DNA of 64,000 nt from Pisolithus tinctorius (Eukaryota; Basidiomycota; Agaricomycetes; Boletales; Pisolithaceae): positions 496,001 to 560,000 of the forward strand of contig JANFAH010000005.1 in the NCBI GenBank assembly GCA_024663395.1, given 5' to 3'. This document shows positions 33,455 to 46,300 of the stretch, piece by piece. Below the pieces are notes generated by a model. It saw only the letters and a list, made by a program, of their open reading frames with translations, was not told where the DNA came from and ran no database searches. The translations under genes were made by a program, and so were the position numbers. Position 1 is the first letter of the stretch, and each line of letters opens with the position of its first letter.

Positions 33455-36400
33455 ATGTGCCAGGTATCCTTCAAGCGTCGGTCCCCATCCACCCCACCCG
33501 CCATCCCCTCCGCCAAACCCGGTCCTCTCCACGACCTCAAGCGATTCCTCAACCACCACCTCCCACACCCTCTCCCCGTCCCCTTGCCCCACCGCCATCC
33601 GTCCTCGTCCCAGACGAGCTCTGCCACCCCGTCCTCTCACAACCCGTCTCCCTCCTCCACTCTCCCCTATCCTCACCTCCTTCCCCACGACCAGAGAAGG
33701 GGTCGTGACTTCGACACCTCTGCCATCGTACACGCCATCCCCATCCTTGCTGCCACTGCACAGGCTGATCTTGGACAACTCCCTGTGACTCCACCTGCCG
33801 TTCCCACCCCACCCCACAAGCGGGACAAGGATTTCTTTGGCTTCATCCAGAAAGCTCGTCGAAAGGAAAAGGACTTGGACAAACATCCCCGCAAGAAACA
33901 GTCACCTTCACCGAACTCGTCCGCTTCGTCCAGGCAACATAAGTCTCGCTCTCCCCCTACTACCCCCGGTGCCAGCGGAACCTGCACCCCGTCTCGGTCT
34001 GTCCCTTCCCTCTCCACCGCAACTCACGCCCATCTGTCCAAAAAGTACGGTAAATGGGAACGTATCCTGGGTTCCGGCGCTGGTGGCACCGTACGGCTCA
34101 TTCGTGGCCGTGCAAAGTCAGGCGGTGCTGTCTACGCAGTCAAAGAATTCAGGCCACGCCGCACAGGCGAGACAGAACGGGAATACGAGAAGAAAGTTCG
34201 TGCAGAATTCTCCGTCGGTGCATGTTTGAAACATGTCAATGTGATCGAGACAGTCGACATCGTTTGCGACCACGGCCATTATTACGAGGTGCGTCCCGGT
34301 CCGCCCCTCTCTCGCCATGCTTACCCAACCCATCAGATCATGGAATACGCTCCTTACGACCTCTTTACGGTCGTCATGTCTGCCAAGATGCTCAGGCCGG
34401 AAGTCTACTGCGTCTTCCGACAAATATGTGATGGCGTCGCTTATCTCCACTCTTTGGGTCTCGCACACAGGGATCTCAAACTAGACAATTGCGTTCTGAC
34501 CAAGGGTGACGTTGTCAAACTCATCGATTTCGGCACTGCAGTCGTATTCGCTTATCCTGGGAGCTCCAGTTGGGGTGGTGCCAGTTCCAACACCTCCGGC
34601 GTCGAGACGTCCAATGCACCAGGTACCAGTGGCAACGGACGACCGGTGTTAGGATACACTAGCACTCAACCATCTATGCCGCACACTCATGCTCGTCTCA
34701 TCAAGGCAACAGGCATTGTCGGCAGCGATCCTTATCTCGCTCCAGAAGTCTTGGCAGGCGCTGATTACGATCCACGCAAATCGGATGTATGGAGTGTCGG
34801 TGTTATTTTCGTGAGTCAACTTTCTTTATGGTTGATAGCTTTTTTTCTCGTTCTTGTGTTCGACCGGGCGCGGCGCCAAGATCCGAATTTGCCACGAGGC
34901 GTCCCGTTTCTGGCACAGCACCATAAATAGCGCCGTTTGTCCCTGTTTGGATGCTGGTGCTAAAATGCGGATGCTATTCGCACCTTTGCAAACTGAATAG
35001 CTTAAGTGGGGTCACATGAACTCTTTTTGTCGTCCTCGCCTTCCCCATTCTCTTGGTAATGAACCGTTTGACACTGACTCAATAATTACGTCCGCAGGTA
35101 TGCATGATGTTGCGTCGCTTCCCGTGGGCCGTGCCAGATCGCGAGCGGGATAATTCGTTCAAGGCTTTTCTAGAAGCTGAGAGCGAGAACCCTACGCTCC
35201 AGCATGAGGCTGCCAAGGCCAAGACGACTGCGCTTCGCACCAAGACCAAGAAAGTAGAGGACCCGGCCAAGAGGAAACGGAAAGGGAATGGTGTCGGAAA
35301 GAGGGCGGAGGAAGATGTGGCGAAGAAAGAAGGCATTTCCGCAGCCAACACGACGGCCGGAACTTTGAACAAGAAAGACACCCTCACAGTGCCAAGGACT
35401 GCCTCGCCTTGCGGTATATCCTCGGTTCTGGCTTTCGTGCACTAGTGCTAACGATGCTGTACGTAGATGTCCACAGTGTTCCAGATGATGCCAAGTCCCT
35501 CGTGAGCACGCTAAGCGTTAGCACTTATGCATATCCACCGAGCGCAAGCACATATCCTTATCGGACTAGCGGAGGAAGGGTTCCCAGCGTGTGTTCTCAG
35601 TGTGGCTGCCTCTGGTACGAGAGCGACACAGGTGGCGACAGTGCGGGTGAGGGCGAGGAGGGACGAGAGGCGAGTGAGGACGGTCAGGAGCACGAAGACT
35701 GTCGTCAACATCAGCGTCAACGGTCCATTACCCGTCATGTGCTTTTGAGCCCTGGTCAAGGAATTCGCACGACGACGTTACCCGTTCTTTGCAGTAATCC
35801 AGAACCGGCGGAAGGTACGGAGATGGACAAGAGTGTATTGGAGTTTGGTCGGCCAGGACAATCGACGGAGAGTTTGCCTGCACTAGGGAATCCCTCTCCA
35901 TCGTCCGCTGCGGCATTGGTTGCGAACCAGGTCGACGGGACGGGATTGAAAGTGCGCGATTATGCAGTGCCAGGGTTAACAGCACCTACGCTGGAAAGTG
36001 GGGAACTGCTTTCGTGTTCAAGGACGCCATCTGCGTCACATCCACAGCTTCAATCACGGTCGCGTTCGCCTGCCCCGTCTTTACCGCCGCCTTCGCCTTC
36101 TCCGGCTCCATCGCGCTCCACTTCTAGCTCGAAGGAGTTGAAGACGTCAGAGCCTGCGTCTGTACAATCCCCGCCGTCTGCCAGTACCTCATCTCCGTCT
36201 GATAAGCCTGTACCTTCTACCGTGAAACGTACGCCCCCCGATGGCAAAGGAAGCACCTCGCCCTCTCCGCAGCCGCGTAAGCCCACCTACACCCGTGCAC
36301 GGACCTCTTCGCATTCCTCTCCCAATTCAATATTCCGACTTCTTCCGCGCGAGACGCGACCTGCACTCAGACGTATGCTGTGCTTCGACCCGCGTGCGCG

Positions 36401-36716
36401 TGCGACCATGGGTGAGTTGCTGTTTGGGAGAAAGCACGCCCCAGGAGTCTTCGCTTTGGACGAAGGAGACAAATGTTATTGTGAGGAAGACTCGGAAAGT
36501 TCTGATCACGAAGAGGACAGTTCCGCTGTTGAAGGTGATGAGGCTGCGAACGATGAAACAGAGGAAGATCTAGATGACAGTGACCCAGAGGACGAAGAGT
36601 CGGACGAATACGATTCGTGGATACGGAACATCGAAGTGTGCACGTGCGACGGACCACCCAAGCACGTGCATGTGAGGATTGCAGACGAAAAAGCTGGCCG
36701 AAAGAAGTTTTTCTAG
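33455..36716 (+). CDS. HAL/NPR1-type serine/threonine protein kinase
   Basis: Four exons (33455-34288, 34337-34810, 35098-35413, 35467-36716) keep phase and give 957 aa. A low-complexity Pro/Ser N-terminus (1-200) precedes the kinase domain: P-loop [10 protein letters not shown] near residue 205, VAIK-type lysine in YAVKEF (about 228), HRDLKLDNC (about 322), DFGTA (about 341) and APEV (about 412). After the [15 protein letters not shown] helix a Lys-, Ser/Pro- and acid-rich insertion of nearly 400 residues precedes the final kinase helices ([24 protein letters not shown], about 834). The C-terminus is strongly acidic. In yeast this group (Hal4/Hal5, Npr1, Ptk2) regulates plasma-membrane transporters and ion homeostasis. 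The assignment rests on the HRD/DFG context and overall layout. The 287 bp second intron is unusually long here and could hide a small exon. Confidence 0.85.
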
Positions 36717-39406
36717 CGCTTCTGCCTACCGGGGACAATTGCGTTCTCCTCTGACCAACCCCCCGACCCCGCCGCTGCCGTATCGACTATCGCATTATGC
36801 TTAGAGACGTCCGAGACGTCCCCTGTTCTCTGTCGATGCCTACTCGTCCAGCTCAGCGAGTCCACTGTAGGCCCGCGATCCTATAGTGTGGCATCCAATG
36901 TCTCCTCCAACCTAGTTCACCCCATTTATGCGATGCGATGTTTGGCAAATCTTTTTATGCGTTTCTTTCTTCTCTCGTCATGGACGTGCAACACTCACTG
37001 TATATTTCCATTTCATCATCATCGCCATCAGCACCATCCGTAGCTCTCTATGCTTTAGCCTCGCTTAATCCGTTCACTCATTATATTCTATTTTTTCGCT
37101 TTTCTTGATGTCCTCGCGATCACTCGTTTTCTCTCATTTTCCTCTATCCATCCACGACCTCGCCTTCGCCCCCATTGGTGCGGTCCTAGGCACCACACCA
37201 CCTCTGCGTGTTGCACTCCCCGCCACTATCATCCCTCTTTACCCTACGATGCCCCCTGCACACGATCCTCACTTCGCACCACGACCATCTCACACGTCGA
37301 CTTACCCCATCGCGGAACGTTATTTACACTACACTCATATACAGAATCGGAGACAAGAGAAACGTCGACCTAAGCATCTCATAGTCTCCCGGTATTTGCC
37401 TTGTTTGTATATAGAGCTGGCGATCTATAGGAGAGAGGGCCTCGTGGTGTATGGCCCCCTGTTATTTCCCGGATATGCGTAGAACTGGTGTATGAATGTG
37501 CTTAAGCGAGACTTGGTGCGATTGTACGGTACACCAGACCAAGATGAGTTATTTTGTTTCCTCCTACTGTCTCCTAACTGCAGGCTTTCGCTAATGATGC
37601 ACACCTTTCTTAATGCATTGCTGATCTCATGCGCATTCACCACCATTGACCTGACAAACGTCAATTGGTGCATTCGATGTCATGGAACCTGGGAACGTTT
37701 TCAACACTGTAAGTAACTTGGCGTTACTATCCACGGCACGGGCGAGCAAAAGCTCCGGAAACGTATCCATTTGGATAGCCCATTGACAACAAAACAAAAG
37801 ATGTGAAGGCGAGGGAGGGAAGATTGATCTTCCAGGTAAGTAAGTCACCGGGAGACTGCTGTCCTGCAACGTGGACTATAGGCGAATAGAGTCACGCGGA
37901 AAAACGAGGACCCTAAAATTGACCAATAGAAATTCGAGCGGTACACAGCTGTGCATGCGGATTTGCTACGGTGGAAGTGAAATTGTTTTCGAACCGGCGA
38001 TCTACTACCATCCGATCAGACCTCCGGCCGCCCAGGGGTGCGTACTAGTGGCAACTATGGCTCGATCCACGATTGGAGCCACGATGACCCGGGAACCGTG
38101 AATGGCCGACGCAACTCGCACCCGTGCCTCTCGGGCGGCTTTACCTCGGACGAGCTGAACAGCTCTTGGTTTGTCACCTGAGGTCTAATTATGTGGGTGG
38201 TTGACAAAGAGGAAATGATTGACTCAGACAGGCCTGCCCCACAGGCCACTTCCTATTGTACGTGTTCAAGCAGACTTACACGTGGGCAGGCGTCTGGCTG
38301 CCAAGGTTTATTGTGACGTGGTAAGGCAAATTCTGTAACAAGTTCTCCAGGTCATCGTCTGTGAGGACCGGACCGCTACTCGACGAAATAAGCGATCGTT
38401 TTGGGAGATAGTGATACCAACAACGCAGCCAGCGCCACAATAGTATTGGGCAACAGAGGATAGGAGGGGACGTGCTATACCCGTCTTCGCCTTGGGCTTG
38501 GCTGGTGCACTAACCAGAACGTCATGACATTCGGAAACTCGTCTTACTTACTCACACTTATTAGACAGAGGATGGGACTGACCAACCGGGGTACGTTGTT
38601 GGTGTATGTGCATGCATATAAATTTTGCCAAGCCAGGTGCAACAAGTTCCATCGACTTACCTTCCGTATCGATGGAGCTCCAACTTCGCTGCTCATCTGT
38701 TTCTGGTGTCAGTAGTGCTTGGTCGGACACCATTTTCCTCTTCGTCGACAACTACACTCATCTGAATAACAATGCCATTACAACTGCCAATTGTGAGGGG
38801 AACACAACGTTCCGTGTGTAACACGAGACGGGATCATGGATGTATTGTGTCTCAATTCTCAACTAGATGATCGCAGGTACCAAAAACATACAGGGTGCGA
38901 CGAGAGACGCACTATTTGCGATGAGTGATGCCTTGCATGTGTCCAGAATGGTGTGTCTATACCGTTTTGTGTCTCCGGTTCCTGTTCGGTTTTACACGCT
39001 ATACTGAGGCTGATCTGGATCAGGAGCTCCACTTCTCCCAGCAGGAAGCGCAAATGGACGCCAAGGAAATTCGCCGCGGTCATGCTGGACAAGTAATACT
39101 TCAAACGGACTACTTGTTTGAGCGGATTGAAACAATGGGCTTAGGGGAATCCGCGGCTCTTCGTAGTACCTAGCCTGGTGAACGTGCATGAGAGTGTTTA
39201 TGTAATCTATCGAATTCAGTACACGTATGATGCAAAGCGACATACCTGACAAGCACGCAAAATCTTTATCTCTCTCTCAGACAGCTAGAGTGTGGATAAA
39301 TCGCAGCACAGATGCGCTCACAACAGATAAGAATACAAAACATAGCGCAGTACATCCGAGTCTAGAGAACCTACATTCCATCCATCTACGATATAAAGGG
39401 TAGGGT
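36717..39406. other. 2.7 kb with no confidently identified gene; possible minus-strand exons
   Basis: The first 400-700 bp are probably kinase 3' UTR. Minus-strand exon-like pieces occur: MVSDQALLTPETDEQRSW (about 38730-38650) ends at an ideal GTAAGT donor; TDDDLENLLQNLPYHVTINL (about 38370-38290) ends near another GTAAGT; and AVQLVRGKAAREARVRVASA (about 38150-38000) has normal codon usage. Another sits at 39104-38859. I could not join them into one frame and recognise no family, so a multi-exon minus-strand gene at about 38.0-39.2 kb is only a possibility. Confidence 0.3.
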
Positions 39407-40135
39407 TTAGTTGACAGCGATGGTCTTGAGATACTGCTGTCTGTGAGGATTGGCATCCGTTTCTGCATCCCTGTTGTAAGGAGTCCACTTTGGCTCATCC
39501 TAAGGTGGTCCTCAGCCAGGATATCATGAAGCACAGCATAATATACCTTGAACAACCTCATGGCCTTGATCATATTGCGTTGATCGAGTGTGAAACGGTG
39601 GTAGATGCCAGCTGGAAGGACTATCAAATCCCCGGCGCTAACTGCAATTCGGATCCAGGAGTCGGATGGGTGTTCTGAATGCAAGGTACATGAGAGGGAA
39701 GATATCTAGTTGGAGCTTCGCCGACGTACCCCGTACATCGAAGTAGCCGCTTCCCTCTAGGGTGTACCTGATTTCCTCGTCTTCATGCATATGTCTGAGG
39801 GTGAGGGCAGAACATTCCGCCGATGTGCGTGATCAATTATCATCCGTAAGGTATGACACCCATATCTGATACACTACTCACTCTTCGTAGAACATCTTGA
39901 TCTTGCTCTCGTATAGCTCGCCTAGGCCCTCCTTCGTAATGGTGATGACGTCTCTGTTCTTGTAGTCCCGTTCTCTCGCGACAGCATCGATTTCCGGATA
40001 CTGACCGTTGGTGGAGACGGGGATCTGCCAGCGGAGGACTCCGATCTTGTCGAGGACTGCAGGATCGACAGGCTTTCCACTATCATGTGGGGCACGCTGG
40101 TCGCCAGGAAGGTCATCAAAGTAGTAGGCACGCAT
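39407..40135 (-). CDS. ADI1: Acireductone dioxygenase (methionine salvage)
   Basis: The enzyme cleaves 1,2-dihydroxy-3-keto-5-methylthiopentene to 4-methylthio-2-oxobutanoate and formate (Fe2+ form) in the methionine salvage pathway; it is a cytosolic cupin. Exons 39882-40135, 39730-39794, 39547-39674 and 39407-39499 have consensus introns of 47-87 bp and total 179 aa, the normal length. The start MRAYYFDD is the conserved N-terminus, preferred over an upstream in-frame ATG. Metal ligands are visible: HMHEDEE (His86, His88, Glu92) across the first intron and GIYHRF (His about 132). The C-terminus [13 protein letters not shown]...QYLKTIAVN is also typical. The gene is intact. The Helitron's probable 3' end lies about 180 bp upstream of its start codon, in its promoter. 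Confidence 0.95.
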
Positions 40136-40311
40136 GATGGTGGTAGTTGGGAACCAAATTAGATGCAAGTGGTCTGACAAGTCCCACTTTAAGAAACTCG
40201 TTGTTACTATACCGCAGTGGCCGTCGAAAAACCATCAAGTCATGATCCACAGCCCAGTTAACAGGGACGCTCAGGTTATCATGGACTGTCCCTGTGCAGG
40301 CTCAGTTGACA

Positions 40312-43300
40312 CTAGTACTAGAAGGATCCCTTCGTTGTCACCTTGTTTACAAGGTCACTGCACCTCGAAATTCGTCGTACGATTTTCGACATCCGCGAGC
40401 AACCCCCCAACATCGCCGTTACAAAGTCCGATTCAACTCCCGGTGACGAAGATTTGTTGGCATGCATTTATGTACGATTGTAACCGTCTCAAATGTGGGG
40501 CGTTGATTTGCGGACAAAGTTCAAAGGATGGTGGCATTGATTGGAAGGCATGTATCTAGGTACTATTGCAGGCTTAAACCGTCCAAGGTTCACTTCTTTA
40601 AACTCCAAGCACAAAGAATAGGGAGACGTTGAGCGAAGGACGCATGGATTTCGCTGAGTCGGCAGCGTGAGCACGTGTATATGGCTTCTAGACGCTCAAT
40701 GATTTCACCCTTACTTGGTTTGGTTCAGGTGTAATCTATGCCGCCATGGCTTTCTCCCAATCCAACATCGTCTTGCGATCGAGAACCGCTAGCCTCTGGT
40801 CTTCCAGTCGGAGATATTCGCTCGGATGTTGAGTGAATATCCTCTCCTCGAAATCGCGCAACAGTCGAATTGTATCCCTGCCTTGGCTGTGCGACAAGGC
40901 CACGTACGCGTTGAAGGGTGTAAGCCCCCCTGAGGGTGGGGTCCCTATGTCGATGATGCAGTGGTCGATGGTTTGCGCCTGTGACCGATAATCGGTGAAT
41001 GCATAGGCGGGTGTGATAGGTAATTGTTCTCTGGTTACCGTCGTTTTCATGCCGTTTTGCGTCGCGATTGCAAAGGATCTAGTGAGGGGGGCGATTGGAA
41101 GGACGCCCAATGGTAAGCCGTCGAGCGCATCGGCTTTTGTACGGTTCATGCAGAGAAGAATATAGCAAGGGGGGTACTGCAAGTGAACGGCCTGCAATCC
41201 CAGGTGGGCACCCTCCTCTCTGGCATCAAGCACAATTTCTTCTATGTGCCCGCGGGCACCATTTGCCATATCCAGGCCCGTCGAAACATTAAACGTTACC
41301 ATTACTTCCATGCCGATGGCGAGTTGAACCTCATCAGGAAGGCCTCCACGTTCCTGCTGCGAATGCCCTCGGGAGCCTTTAGGTTTCGCGGCGACAGCAA
41401 ACTGTTCCTCCAGCGTTAATTGACAGCCATCCACTGTGTCCATCACAGGACATGTAAAGAGCGTCACTCCCAGTGTGTGTGTCCGCGATTTGGCCGTCAT
41501 CATATTCCACTTGATCCGTACCGCATGACGAGGTGTCACCAAAAGAGCATTGCTCCAAGGTGGTTGGGTGAAGTCCGCCGGTGCGCATTGGTTATTTGTG
41601 AGTACCAGGCTGCGAAGTGTGGCAATGTGCTTCTCCTTGCAATTACCATGCTGTACGTGCTGAAGGAGCTCCACCCATTCAGGATCTGTGACTCTGACCT
41701 GAGTTTTCAGTCGCACAACGACGTCAAACTGTTCGTACAACTTGCGCCCAAGGATTTCGAGCTCCGTATCCTTTTCTGCGTTCGACTGCCAATACAACAG
41801 CGCTGATGGCTTGCTTGCGACTGGGGGGAATTGGTGAAAGTCGCCAACCAGGATAACGTTTAGTCCTCCAAATGGTTTGTCGGACGCCGCAGCTTCATCT
41901 GCTCGGGTGTGACCGATGATATCGGAAAGCGATGCGAAGAATGTACGGGATATCATCGATATCTCGTCTATGATGAGATACTGTTTACTTCGCCAGAATG
42001 TTTCGAGTTTTTTCCGTGTCTTCGCCAACTGCTTTCCACCGTGTACAGGTATCATCGCGATGTAATGGAGAGTTTGTCCGTCAATAGTTGATGCTGCGAT
42101 TCCAGTATATGCGGCTTTCACTAGCAAGTGCCACACACCACGAGACTGAAAGTTTTGTGTGATTGTCTGAATTGTCTTCGACTTCCCCACCCCAGCTTCT
42201 CCGGGAATGATCATGCGCAATTGGGGTGGTTTGTGTCCCGACAGATGTTGTTGTAGATGCCAATCAACAATGTCATATGCTCGCCGTTGATCATCCAATA
42301 ACTCAGCGACTGGTACAGACTCGAGGACATTGACATTCCCTGTCAACCCGGTGAGAAGCGTTGCATCCCCATGGTCGCTTTCCATGAGGGCTTTGTTTAG
42401 GTCGCTAATGCTGTTCTCGATGTTCATCGTAGAGTGGACAGTCTGCAGCATTTGTGCGTCTGGCGTGGCTGTCAGTGTCGTGGCCATAGTGTGCATCGAC
42501 CTCAACCATGTCAGAAGGCGTGACTGGTCTTCTCCCTGCGCTATACGATAGCTGCACGTATTTCGAACCGGTTGCGCTCCTGACAGCGTGAAGCAACCGT
42601 GGCTTAGACCAATGGAGATCGCCTCATCTGCATGCCTTTCTTCATTTCGTGAGAGTTGATTGCGTTTGAACTCCATAAGGTCTGCCTGTGTTAAAGGAAT
42701 TTGCAGGTCCTCCATAGGCTCGTCGGCGTCGTCATCTAACGATAGGTGTTCTGTAGGCTGTCATTTATCATGACTGGCCGATGTTGATACCTCCGTCGAG
42801 GTTGCGTCGCATGCCGACCTTGATTCATAATAGAACTGGATGCCAGATAAAATACGCCTATGGGCGGGGTGCATCTCCACCGTAAAGGACTGAAACTCTT
42901 GACTCCAGGTCGCTGTATCTGCCTTAAGATCTTCTGCCTTTCGCCAGGGTTTCAGAAGCGCGAGCATAGACGCGCAGTAGAAGTCATTGGCGGTGTCGGA
43001 TCGTGGGAACCACGGACCTGCAATTTGAGGTAAGGTGTTGTGACCCTTGGCACGGAATACACGACGGTGACTATCTGCTCTTGGATGTCCGTCCATGTAA
43101 TGCGATCGCTCATGAACGGGGCGGCCCCGTTTGACTGTTGATCCCTCATTCTGTTCACGTGTAGGTTGCGGCGTATAGGCCTCCTCCCATGTATCGATCA
43201 CAAATGCCAGAAGACCACAACTTTCCATTTCCGGACCACGAAAGACATAGTCTTGTAGCTGTGAACATGTATAAACATCTCCCCTTTCATTGGCGTGAAG

Positions 43301-46300
43301 CGTGACCATCTCGCCGTCGTCCTGAATATGTTCTTTAAGATCGTTGGTGATCTAAACACACAGCGTACTTACATCTCTGTCTGTGGAATCGTCATTGGGT
43401 TGAATGTTCTCGTGACCGTGGACAATATCGTCATCGTTTGCACACCCCGTCGTGCTTCTGTTCGAATCCAGATGAATAAGCTGCCCCATGGTTTGAGATC
43501 GCTCCGCACTGACCTGACAGTTGCTGTTGTTGAGAGGCCAGGGAACATTCGTCTAATGGCTGTGAACAATGCACTTGTGTACAGTGGTGCGTAGCTGTGG
43601 GACTTGAACGTATCGCCATACCCCATGATATAAGAGACCACCTGCGGTCCTGACAATTCCGCTTCGCGATTGATAACGTTGATGCAACGATAGAGTAGCA
43701 GTCGGTTGCACTCACGAACGTCCTCATACCGCGGGTTGTTCTCGTGGTATGCCAAGGCGGACGCCATTAATGCAGACAGGTTGTGTGACTTCTTTTGCTT
43801 CTTCGTGGCATAGGTGGTAACATAAAACGTGACGTCTTTGGTATCTTCGCCGTTCGTGTTAATCTTGATGTCGTTGTTACATCGCAAATTCGTCAGTATC
43901 AATGGACAGTAGTTGTTGATATACCCGAAAGTTCTCTTCGGCTTCCAGTTCCCCCTTTCGTTGACATAGACGTCGTCACTGAGGGGCCATGGTGCGCGAC
44001 GCTTACATAGAAGCTGGTTGTTTTGAACGCAAAGACAGGTTGCTCGAGAGCACGTGTGAAGCTGTTGAGATCGGAGCAGTTGTCGCTTGAGCAGATGGCT
44101 TTCTTTAACCCAATCGACCTGTTCTGGATCGGGTGGCCGCGAATACGCTACTTGTGAGTTTTGTGGCATCGTTTTCAAATCTTGCTCTGTAACATCGTCT
44201 AGATGGGCACGTATGTTGACGCGAATGTAGTCTCGAATTTTCTCACGAAAGGCAGGTGTTTGCAGTAACCGCGGCATTTCGGCCGCGTTCGGTGTACCGG
44301 CCAACCACAGCAACATATGGACGTGTAGGGTTCCTCTCCCCTGCGCCTCTACCACACCGAAATAACCGGTCAGTCACCCAAGGATGCCCATGTCGCTACA
44401 ACATCGTGATGCCTGCTTGGTGATTCCCAGCAAGGTCTCCAACGTGGTCTCAATCAAGAAATTGAAAAACTTCACGGCTGCGTAAGGATTGCTTGCAATA
44501 TTATTCGCATGCTGATGACTGTCAGGTCCTTCAAGAGTGTCAAAGTTGTCGAGGTCGATAGTTTCTCTGGCCAGGACTTGTGCAATGGGATCGTGGATAT
44601 CAGCGGGGTTGATCGTCATCCAGATCATAGGTCCTCCCAGAAAAAGACATGATCCCCATATCATACCACGATACTGAGCACGAGCATTGTCAGACCCTTC
44701 GACTTTACTGTTCGCAGCGACAACGTGTTTGTGCAACGCTCGTACCCGTGGGTTACTAATCTGGGTTTTTCTGGCCTCCTCTTCTTCGGCCTTCCTCAAC
44801 TCTATGACAGTCAAACAAGACAATGCTAGGGCGTCACGCTCGAAATCTTTTCTCTGCATCTGCAAACGAGCTGAGCGCATCGCGTCCCACTTTTGAATCA
44901 TGGCGAACATCACGAAAGGGAATGCGTGATGAAGGACAAACCGGCGGTCATAATACTGCATAGCCCACCTTGCGTGTTCGCGAAGGCTAACATTCACTGG
45001 GCGGTCGGCCTCTATACCACCACGTCCGTAGGGGAACAGACACGGGAATGCGGCTGCAAGCGGATTGGGCGTCCCTCTTCCCGTGGCATCCTTGCCAAAA
45101 TCACCTATGGGCTTCAGACTGTGCCTCACGACATAACTGCCTTCCTGTGTCGCATCCATCAGGTTGGCGAGCGCATGGCTCATGAGTTCCGAGGAGGAAA
45201 CACGGCTGAGATCGCTGTCTGTGACGCCGAGTGCGTGCAGAGGTACGACATCGGGCTCTATTTGGTTTTCATTCAGTTGCTGCTGAAATGTATACAGAGT
45301 GCGCGTAACATCAAACCTTTGTCGTTTGTTAGGTCGTCCCTGTCGTCGCATTGCAGGTCACCATCCGTGTCCTCCACTACCTCATCGAGGTCGTCGTCAT
45401 CGTTAACCGCTGAGCGTGTCACCAATGGTACGTTTTCTTCGTACGTTCAGTGACGAACTTACGAATTTCGTCCTGTATGGCATCTTGTACATATCCATCC
45501 CTCTCTTGCAAGGGAATCACTGCATCATCTTCACACCAAATGAGGGCCTCTATTTCCACCGGTATTTCATCGTCTGGCAGTGTCTTCAAACGCTGTTCCG
45601 AAATGGTAATATCCTGGTAAAGGGGATTGTTCTCTTTCAGCCATTGTAATGCCTCGTGAACGGCCTCCTGGCGCATGCGAAATGTGCGCGACAACCAATT
45701 TTTCGGCAGCGTTCTGGTGCCTATGAATGTGATTGCCAATACACTACCGAGTGTTGTCACATGCTGTGGCATCATACTTCCTTCCAGCATGTTCGCTATC
45801 ACGGTTGTATTGACTTCGTACAAAGTCACGTTGCCGGCCATGGCTCGCTGAAGGTGAGCTGGATTGTATCCACGTGAACCGTCCTTCGGGTATAATTTGA
45901 ACACATAGCAACGGGGATAGTGCCGGGCGACCAACAGCGTTTCAGCGAATGTCAGTCTGCGAAGTTCAAGCGGTGCGTCTCCCAACCACATATTGTTATT
46001 CAATGCAACCCTCGGCATTTTGTTGGCTCTCAGTGCCCGGTTGCATTCACTGCATACCCATCCCTTGCCTGATTTGTCGACATGGTGCTTTAACAACAAA
46101 AGACCCTGCCATAACTCGTGTGCAGGATGGACAACTTCTGGTTTAAGGTGGACTTGAATGTTCGGTATGTTTTCTATAAGTTCGTCTTTACCTGTCAAAT
46201 GCTATGAATAATGCCATGGTCATATATGCGTTTGCAAACCTTCGCCAATCATCAACTTGCGCGCACACACAACACATACGCCATGTCGTAATGCGGCGTT

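Noticed and set aside
37105..37482. 125-aa plus-strand frame after the kinase
   Set aside because: Low-complexity and pyrimidine-rich; likely 3' UTR and intergenic sequence.
42758..42790. 33 bp intron removing the second TGA of RepHel
   Set aside because: Phase fits, but the length is below the local minimum of about 44 bp; left open rather than annotated as an intron.
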